From: Candidatus Cloacimonadota bacterium
Lineage (GTDB): Bacteria; Cloacimonadota; Cloacimonadia; Cloacimonadales; Cloacimonadaceae
Assembly: GCA_023228285.1 (NCBI GenBank)
Contig: JALOBM010000017.1
Location: 1 to 40,233, forward strand
Length of the DNA: 40,233 bases
Direction: 5' to 3'
Shown here one piece after another: positions 34,973 to 40,233 of the stretch. The translations under genes were made by a program, and so were the position numbers. The stretch's first letter is position 1; each line of letters opens with the position of its first letter. Below the pieces are notes generated by a model. That model was given only the letters and a program-made list of their open reading frames with translations, searched no databases and was not told the DNA's origin.

Positions 34973-36873
34973 GGCTGTACCTGCTCCGATACGGTATCCT
35001 GCCCTTCTGGGGACTGGATGGTTTCTGTCTCCTCTGCTTCGTCTGCTGATACATCCCCCTCAATCTCCGCTTCCTGTTCCTCTGCACTGCGGAATTGGGC
35101 AGGGATCTTGGCAGGACGCGTGATATTCTCGATGTTGCCCATATAGAAATCGAAGATACTGCGAGCTACCGGGGCTGCCATCGCTCCGCCACCCCCGGCG
35201 TTTTCCATGAAGACTGTTACTGCAATCTCCGGTTTATCGGTTACGATATAGCCGCAAAACCAGGCATGGGTGGTCTTGCCCATAGAGTTCTCAGCCGAAC
35301 CGGTCTTCCCATATGAAGTGGCTCCGGGAACCTGAACACTGCGAGCAGTACCATTCGGAGCGTTACACACTGCCCATAGACCATCTTGAATGGCACGGAG
35401 GCTCTCAGTGTTGTTCGGAAGGGAACTTTTGTGGACGGGATTCACTTGATTGATGGTGAGCCGGCCTCTGCCAACAGTTTGTTTGAGCAAATGTGGCTGA
35501 ATCCAGGTACCGTTGTTCGCAATAGCCGCATAAAAGGCATTTAGCTGGATGGGAGAGCATAGAATCTCGCCCTGTCCGATGGAGAGATTCACTTTATGTC
35601 CCTGAATACCTATTTTGGGGCCAAATCGCTGTTTGTACCAGGCTGTATCAGGGAAAAAGCCATTACGCTCATTGGGCAGATCAATCCCGGTCTGACGGCC
35701 AATATGACTTGCCAGAGCGAAGTCCTTGAATTCGTCCAGCGGCAAGCGCAGTGAAAGGTCGTAAAAATACACATCACAGGAATGCATCAGGGCTTCCACA
35801 ATGTTGGTTCTGCCATGACCGCCGTGCTGCCAGCAGCGGAAGTAGCGATTACCCACTTGAAATCCGCCATCGCAGTAGCTGAGACGGGTATCTCTGGAAA
35901 CTACCTTTTTGCTAAGTCCAAAGCCCCCTGTTATCGGCTTAAATACCGATCCGGGAGGGTATGTGGCATGAATCACCCTGTCAAGCATCGGCTTGCTCGC
36001 ATCGTTCAGATCTGCCCATACTTCAGGACTGATTCTCTGCATAAAGGCATTGGGGTCATATCCCGGCTTGCTTACATAAGCCAGGATGCCCCCAGTTCTC
36101 ACGTCACTCACTACCACAGCGCCCTTGATGTGATCCGGGAAAGCCCGATAGGCAAAGTCCTGCAGATCGTTATCTATGGTCAGAACTAAGGATAGCCCGT
36201 TGAGGGGCTCGATGAATCCCGCTTCGTCAAACAGCCCCAAAGAGCGTCCCTGAGCATCCACCTGTACTACTTCCTTGCCGTCTCTTCCCCTGAGTAGTAC
36301 TTCGTAATAACGTTCCAAGCCGGTTTTGCCGATGTAGCTGTTGATGGAGTAATCTTCTTCTTTATAAAGTTCATACTCATCTTCATTTATACGCCCTACA
36401 TAGCCCGTAAAATGATTGGGATATAGATAATTGCGGGTTGAGCCTATGCGAAACACCAGCTCAGGATAGTAATTGAGATACTCGCTGAGACTCAGTACAG
36501 TTTTGTATGGGATGTTGTCTGCCAAGAGTATCTCTTCGTAGGTCTTGAACCTCTGTTTGCTAACCATGTCTCTCAGTTCTTCTTCGGAGATTTCAAAGTG
36601 CCGATGGAGGAACTGAGCCAGGGAAGAGAGGTTGCGGATTTTACCGCTGGTGAGGTAGAGGTTGTGAGATGGAACGTTTTGCACTATGGGGCGGTATTTT
36701 TGGTCGTATATCTCACCCCTGGTCGCGGTAATACGGCGGATCCTTACAAAATTGCTTTCTGCCACCCGCTTGTAATGCTCTCCCTTGATTACCTGCAATC
36801 GGAATAGAGAGCCCGCCAATAGCAGGAACAACGCTGCAAGTATTATCACATAGACCTTAATGGCTTTAGTCAT
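34969..36873 (-). CDS. mrdA: Penicillin-binding protein 2 (peptidoglycan transpeptidase)
   Basis: 634 residues; cross-links side-wall peptidoglycan. One N-terminal membrane anchor (about 7-25), a dimerisation/pedestal domain to about 230, and the transpeptidase domain after. The active-site motifs are SVFK with Ser309 and Lys312, SCD at 365-367, and KTG at 523-525. The C-terminal tail (about 590-634) is unusually acidic (EEQEAEIEGDVSADEAEETE). It overlaps mreD by 8 bases and rodA by 4. Its place between mreD and rodA marks it as the elongation-type PBP2. Confidence 0.96.
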   Translation of the reverse strand: MTKAIKVYVIILAALFLLLAGSLFRLQVIKGEHYKRVAESNFVRIRRITATRGEIYDQKYRPIVQNVPSHNLYLTSGKIRNLSSLAQFLHRHFEISEEELRDMVSKQRFKTYEEILLADNIPYKTVLSLSEYLNYYPELVFRIGSTRNYLYPNHFTGYVGRINEDEYELYKEEDYSINSYIGKTGLERYYEVLLRGRDGKEVVQVDAQGRSLGLFDEAGFIEPLNGLSLVLTIDNDLQDFAYRAFPDHIKGAVVVSDVRTGGILAYVSKPGYDPNAFMQRISPEVWADLNDASKPMLDRVIHATYPPGSVFKPITGGFGLSKKVVSRDTRLSYCDGGFQVGNRYFRCWQHGGHGRTNIVEALMHSCDVYFYDLSLRLPLDEFKDFALASHIGRQTGIDLPNERNGFFPDTAWYKQRFGPKIGIQGHKVNLSIGQGEILCSPIQLNAFYAAIANNGTWIQPHLLKQTVGRGRLTINQVNPVHKSSLPNNTESLRAIQDGLWAVCNAPNGTARSVQVPGATSYGKTGSAENSMGKTTHAWFCGYIVTDKPEIAVTVFMENAGGGGAMAAPVARSIFDFYMGNIENITRPAKIPAQFRSAEEQEAEIEGDVSADEAEETETIQSPEGQDTVSEQVQP

Positions 36874-37360
36874 GTGCTACAACTATGCGCAACTTGCTGA
36901 TGAACTGCATCATGGAAAAAAAGAGCAAGCTGAAGATAAGATTGTATAAGAAACCAAGCGCAGCAAGACGATACACTTTGGCGTCGAATCCCCAGGACAA
37001 GCCCTGTGCCAGCAGATAAAGCAGACTGAAGATGAGATTGGTGGAGGCAATTGCGATCAGTTTGGCTACGGTGCTATCCTGTTCGAAAGGTATCCGCAGC
37101 ACATCGATAAGCACTGCCAGAAGTACAAAGAACAGGGCATGCAAGCCAAAAAGAGAAGGATTGAGGGTGTCATACATCAGGCCAATTATGAACACGACGG
37201 GCAGAGAGAGCTCCCAGGCCTGCTTCCACACAGTGTAGATAAGCCAGGGCAATAGGATAAGGGGAACTACGTTGGCTATCGCAAGTGCCGGCATAAACAG
37301 AACCTGCACATACAGTAGGAAAAGTCCACCCAGAAATACGTAGATCCCTTTTAAGATCAC
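36866..37360 (-). CDS. mreD: Rod-shape-determining protein MreD
   Basis: 164 residues, four to five hydrophobic segments with the MreD pattern: an early LPWL-like segment, GLMYDTLNPSLFGLHALFFVLLAVLI in the middle, and a final amphipathic MMQFISKL end. Bridges MreC and the elongasome in the inner membrane. It begins 4 bases after the stop of the F420-ligase-like gene and overlaps mrdA. The identification rests on both pattern and position. Confidence 0.88.
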   Translation of the reverse strand: MILKGIYVFLGGLFLLYVQVLFMPALAIANVVPLILLPWLIYTVWKQAWELSLPVVFIIGLMYDTLNPSLFGLHALFFVLLAVLIDVLRIPFEQDSTVAKLIAIASTNLIFSLLYLLAQGLSWGFDAKVYRLAALGFLYNLIFSLLFFSMMQFISKLRIVVAHD

Positions 37361-37364
37361 CTGC

Positions 37365-38045
37365 TCAGTCCTTGCGCCTTACGATACAGAGCGGAGTAAG
37401 TTCATCGCCCTGGCCTTGGGGATTGTCTTTCATAGCAGTCTCGATGAAGTGTTTGGATACTCCGCCGCCCCCTCCGATCATCCAGCTTCCGCCGATATCG
37501 TTGATATCCATGATCGCCACGGGATAACCGATTGCCTCTGCCAGCTCTTCAGCTACCTTCTGAGGATCTTTGGGGCCCTTGATCACGGTTTCATTGTAGG
37601 GTGGAATCGGTGAGGTGGTGGCAGCATCAACCAAAGCTGCCTGCATCCCTGCCACGCGGTAGAAATCGCCCTTGCGTCCCAACAGCTTGCCTATCGCTCC
37701 CACTGCTGCCGCAAACAGAATGCGAATGCTTCCGGTTTCGTCGATGGCGCATTGCATGCTGGATGGCGAGCGCAATCCGATGCCGTAGGGTACTTTTGCC
37801 ACAAAACGACACAATACACGGGCCAGTAAGCCTATCTTGAGTTTGCTAACGGGGATGGCGCGTCCCTGAGTGATCGCCATGGGACTCTCGCTGATGGTAA
37901 GGATGTCTCCTGCTTGCATATAGGGTATAGCATACTCACGGATGATGTCCAGCATATCGTCTTCGGCGCTCAGGATACGGGTTTTAAGTGGGATTCGCAC
38001 AAAGGTGTTTCCATATACCACAATTTCTGCTTGTTTAGCTGCCAT
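37365..38045 (-). CDS. Coenzyme F420-0:L-glutamate ligase-like protein (CofE family)
   Basis: 226 residues with the F420 ligase (PF01996-type) pattern: VRIPLKTRILSAEDD, then GDILTISESPMAITQGRAIPV, GLRSPSSMQCAIDE, AVGAIGKLLGRKGDFYRVAG, PPYNETVIKGPKDP, DINDIGGSWMIGG and the end GQGDELTPLCIVR. Archaeal and actinobacterial CofE adds glutamate to F420-0. Bacteria lacking F420 carry homologues of unknown role, and this seems to be one. It lies between mreC (overlap 11 bases) and mreD (4-base gap), with no other F420 gene. A linked envelope role, such as ligating Glu or another amino acid, is speculation. Confidence 0.8.
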   Translation of the reverse strand: MAAKQAEIVVYGNTFVRIPLKTRILSAEDDMLDIIREYAIPYMQAGDILTISESPMAITQGRAIPVSKLKIGLLARVLCRFVAKVPYGIGLRSPSSMQCAIDETGSIRILFAAAVGAIGKLLGRKGDFYRVAGMQAALVDAATTSPIPPYNETVIKGPKDPQKVAEELAEAIGYPVAIMDINDIGGSWMIGGGGGVSKHFIETAMKDNPQGQGDELTPLCIVRRKD

Positions 38046-38805
38046 AGTTTTTCCTTTGTTTTAGTATAAACACGTGTTCCAGGTTTTCAACCAGGGTGAA
38101 GGGACTGATTTCCGCACTGAGGAACAGATTGTCCGTTGATTCCTTGATGCGGCTGATCGTTCCCACTGGGTATCCCTTGGGAAACAATCTGGATAGATTG
38201 GAGCTTACAATGGTATCTCCGGTAGCAATCTCCGAGCCCAGTTTCACCATGTTCATGGAGATGATGCCTGCCACATCAGACTGTAAAATGCCTTGCACTC
38301 CGGTACGTGAGACCATTACCGGAACCTGAAAACGGGGATTGGAGAAGGGCAGAATGATGCTATAAGTATCGGTAACCGAGATGATTTTGCCCACAATGCC
38401 ATTTCCGGAGATCACTGCAGATCCCGGGACGATGTTGTATGCTTTGCCCTTATTCACGATCAGGTTGCGCTCCTGGAATTGACCGGAATAGCCAATTACC
38501 TCTGCCAATTCGAATTCTGTATCTTCAGTATTGAAACTGATGGTCGCCACACCGGTATATTCCCTCAACTGGTTTTGTAGCGAAAGGTTTTGCAGAGTGC
38601 TCTCGGTCAATCTGCTGCGTAGGATAAAGTTGTCTTCACTCAGCTTGCGATTACTCTCGATGGTCTTCAAGGAAGATACAAAAGGGAAGAAGATAGTCTT
38701 GCCAAAAAAAGACGCTTTAGCAGCGCGCAGATCATTGTCTCCGATCAGCATAACGATCGATATTATGACAAGAATCGCCGGCATTATGTATCTTTTAATC
38801 CTCAT
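38035..38805 (-). CDS. mreC: Rod-shape-determining protein MreC
   Basis: 256 residues. An N-terminal membrane helix (about 7-22) is followed by a coiled-coil (about 45-80) and the two beta-barrels of MreC. Typical sequences are NKGKAYNIVPGSAVISGNGIVGKIISV, then FQVPVMVSRTGVQGIL, GDTIVSSNLSRLFPKGYPVGTISRI and a final VENLEHVFILK. It organises the elongasome in the periplasm. The ribosome site is weak, and a hairpin (38834-38873) separates it from mreB. It overlaps the F420-ligase-like gene by 11 bases. Confidence 0.93.
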   Translation of the reverse strand: MRIKRYIMPAILVIISIVMLIGDNDLRAAKASFFGKTIFFPFVSSLKTIESNRKLSEDNFILRSRLTESTLQNLSLQNQLREYTGVATISFNTEDTEFELAEVIGYSGQFQERNLIVNKGKAYNIVPGSAVISGNGIVGKIISVTDTYSIILPFSNPRFQVPVMVSRTGVQGILQSDVAGIISMNMVKLGSEIATGDTIVSSNLSRLFPKGYPVGTISRIKESTDNLFLSAEISPFTLVENLEHVFILKQRKNYGS

Positions 38806-38833
38806 CCGTGATTAATCCCCGGGGCTGTATACA

Positions 38834-38873
38834 GATTTCAGCGCTGCAATAAGGGCAGGACTGCGCTGAAATC
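38834..38873 (-). other. Intercistronic hairpin between mreB and mreC
   Basis: Perfect 11-bp stem GATTTCAGCGC / GCGCTGAAATC with an 18-base loop, starting 3 bases after the mreB stop. There is no T-run. It is followed on the minus strand by the palindrome CTGTATACAG (38825-38834). It may stabilise the upstream mRNA or block the exonuclease, so that MreB is made in excess. Confidence 0.7.
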
Positions 38874-38876
38874 CCT

Positions 38877-39914
38877 TTAATCTTCAATTTTCTTGATTAG
38901 TACCTGGCGATAGCGTTCCACATCGTCCAAAACCGTTCCTGCACCTTTCACCACACATTCCAGCGGATCGGGCACCACATGTACAGGCAAATCCACGGTC
39001 TTGCGTATCTTTTCATCCAGACCTTTCAGCAAAGCACCTCCACCTGTCAGGAAGATACCGCGCTCGGCAATATCTGCGGAAAGCTCCGGCGCAGTGCGCT
39101 CAAACAAGCGCTTGATGGCGTCTATCATAGTAGTAACTGTTTCCGAGATGGCTTCGCGGATCTCTTCAGAAGATATCTTGATGGTAACCGGATATCCTGA
39201 TACAATGTCCCGACCGCGCACATCCATGCATAGCTCTTCCTTCAGGGGATAGGCGCTGCCGATGGTGGTTTTGATCTTCTCGGCAGTCTGAATGCCAACG
39301 TGCAGATTGTTCTTTTTGCGCAGATAGCTGATGATGTCTGTATCGATCTTATCTCCTCCCATGCGGATACTATTGTGTACCACAATGTGTGAAAGCGAGA
39401 TAACCGCGATCTCGGAAGTACCGCCGCCGATGTCCATCACCATATTACCACAGGCTTCGTCTATGGGCATATCCGCCCCGATAGCCGCAGCTACCGGCTC
39501 TGAGATCAGAAACACTTCCCTGGCCCCGGCATGCAAGACACTGTCCCGAACCGCACGTTTTTCCACTTCAGTAATACCGGATGGAACGCAGACGATCACC
39601 CTAGGGCGCACCAATAGACGCTTTTTTTGCGCCCGCATGATCAGATTGCGCAACATCAATTCGGTGACCTGGAAATCGGCAATAACGCCATCCTTGAGGG
39701 GCTTGATCACCCTTACTTCATCTGGATTTTTGCCCAGCATCACTTTAGCTTGCTGGCCGATGGCGATGATCTTTCTGCTGTCCGTAGATACAGCCACCAC
39801 AGAGGGTTCGTCGATCACCACTCCACTATTCTTCTTATATACCAAGGTGTTGGCGGTACCCAAATCTATCGCTATGTCATTGGTCATCATGCCGAAAAAG
39901 TCAAATAAAGACAT
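38877..39914 (-). CDS. mreB: MreB, actin-like cell-shape protein
   Basis: 345 residues; forms membrane-bound filaments that steer side-wall synthesis. The actin-fold phosphate loops are visible: DLGTANTLVY at the start, MDIGGGTSEIAVI in the middle, and LTGGGALLKGLDE near the end. The amphipathic N-terminal MSLFDFFG is typical of membrane-binding MreB. First gene of the cell-shape operon. GAGG precedes the ATG. A TTGACA at 40009-40014 on the minus strand is a likely -35 for the operon, though its -10 is weak. Confidence 0.97.
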   Translation of the reverse strand: MSLFDFFGMMTNDIAIDLGTANTLVYKKNSGVVIDEPSVVAVSTDSRKIIAIGQQAKVMLGKNPDEVRVIKPLKDGVIADFQVTELMLRNLIMRAQKKRLLVRPRVIVCVPSGITEVEKRAVRDSVLHAGAREVFLISEPVAAAIGADMPIDEACGNMVMDIGGGTSEIAVISLSHIVVHNSIRMGGDKIDTDIISYLRKKNNLHVGIQTAEKIKTTIGSAYPLKEELCMDVRGRDIVSGYPVTIKISSEEIREAISETVTTMIDAIKRLFERTAPELSADIAERGIFLTGGGALLKGLDEKIRKTVDLPVHVVPDPLECVVKGAGTVLDDVERYRQVLIKKIED

Positions 39915-40197
39915 CCAGTACCTCTTTTCTAAAAAGCAAAATTGACGGTTCTGAGCTAGATAAACTACAAAAAACCTATATTTTCACAATTCTTGGACTC
40001 TCTATAGATGTCAAGCAAAAAGATAGAACTACCCATGCAGATAATACTAAGTTGAATAAAATCACAAAACGATGTGGAAAGATATCAACACATTACATTT
40101 ATTCTGGACAATGTGCATTTTTATGTTTACAATTAATAGCAAGTTAGATATGAGTGTGACCTTATCCCCGAAATTTACACCAGCAGAAGAGTGACAC
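39915..40197. other. Intergenic region upstream of mreB
   Basis: Divergent region between mreB and the partial gene at 40198. It holds the mreB ribosome site (around 39920-39926) and the TTGACA at 40009-40014. No coding frame or RNA gene is seen. Confidence 0.5.
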
Positions 40198-40233
40198 ATG
40201 GGTCAGCAACAGCCGTTTTTTCTGATCAAAAAT
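40198..40233 (+). CDS. Start of a gene cut by the window end
   Basis: An ATG with a partial ribosome site (GAAGAG at 40186-40191) opens a frame that has no stop in the 12 codons available and begins MGQQQPFFLIKN. It is divergent from mreB. No function can be assigned. Confidence 0.4.
   Translation, partial: MGQQQPFFLIKN

Noticed and set aside
1..40233. CRISPR array, prophage, integrase or transposase
   Set aside because: No regularly spaced repeats, no such proteins; the only dispersed repeat is the four-copy intergenic element.

Overview
The window reads as a chromosomal segment of a Gram-negative-type bacterium, most likely a member of Candidatus Cloacimonadota (WWE1) or a close FCB-group relative. 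The main clue is the set of large secreted proteins that share one C-terminal module (YPNPFNP near its start, a GQ-type beta-sandwich, a final Lys-rich strand such as ITLMK). Two of these are C10 (streptopain-like) cysteine peptidases. Outer-membrane proteins, lipoproteins and an Mla-type permease add to the diderm picture. Taxonomy is an inference; no rRNA is present.

Layout. 1-3062 (+): an Mpv17/PMP22-like membrane protein overlapping comEC. 3128-9004 (-): two secreted multidomain proteins, each with its own promoter region and terminator. 9443-12175 (+): a ROK-family sugar kinase or regulator, a tiny secreted protein that is little more than the C-terminal module, and an MlaE-like permease coupled to an MlaF-like ATPase whose nucleotide-binding motifs have decayed. 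12202-14774 (-): a self-cleaving XRE/S24 repressor and a second C10 peptidase. 15014-19542 (-): tRNA-Ala(CGC), an asparagine-synthetase-like protein without the glutaminase Cys, and valS. 19733-22226 (+): DUF1232 protein, rdgB and a phosphohexomutase, in one operon. 22227-23108: the longest gene-free stretch. 23109-31447 (+): lepA with an Omp85/TamA-like protein; a very small lipoprotein; then ackA followed by an unusual membrane-anchored helix-turn-helix protein, a Wzi-like outer-membrane barrel and a small anchored protein. 31547-31987 (-): tsaE. 32348-39914 (-): a cell-shape operon in the order mreB, mreC, F420-ligase-like gene, mreD, mrdA (PBP2), rodA, and two lipoproteins. The last 36 bases probably begin another + strand gene.

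How the genes work together. The mre/mrd operon supplies the elongasome that inserts side-wall peptidoglycan. Its extra members (F420-ligase-like enzyme, two lipoproteins) are candidates for cell-envelope accessory roles. comEC, the Omp85-like protein, the Wzi-like barrel, the MlaE-like permease and the secreted peptidases all concern the envelope or surface. valS, tRNA-Ala, lepA and tsaE concern translation. ackA, the ROK protein and the phosphohexomutase concern sugar and acetate metabolism.

The most interesting non-coding signal is a dispersed, imperfectly palindromic intergenic repeat of about 75 bp. It occurs four times (1-40 truncated by the window, 9108-9176, 22512-22586, and 32201-32275 inverted), always outside genes. 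The best candidates for new biology are this repeat family, the degenerate MlaF-like protein, the membrane-tethered helix-turn-helix protein, the F420-ligase-like gene inside the mre operon, and the bacterial Mpv17-like protein. No CRISPR array, prophage, transposase or rRNA was seen.
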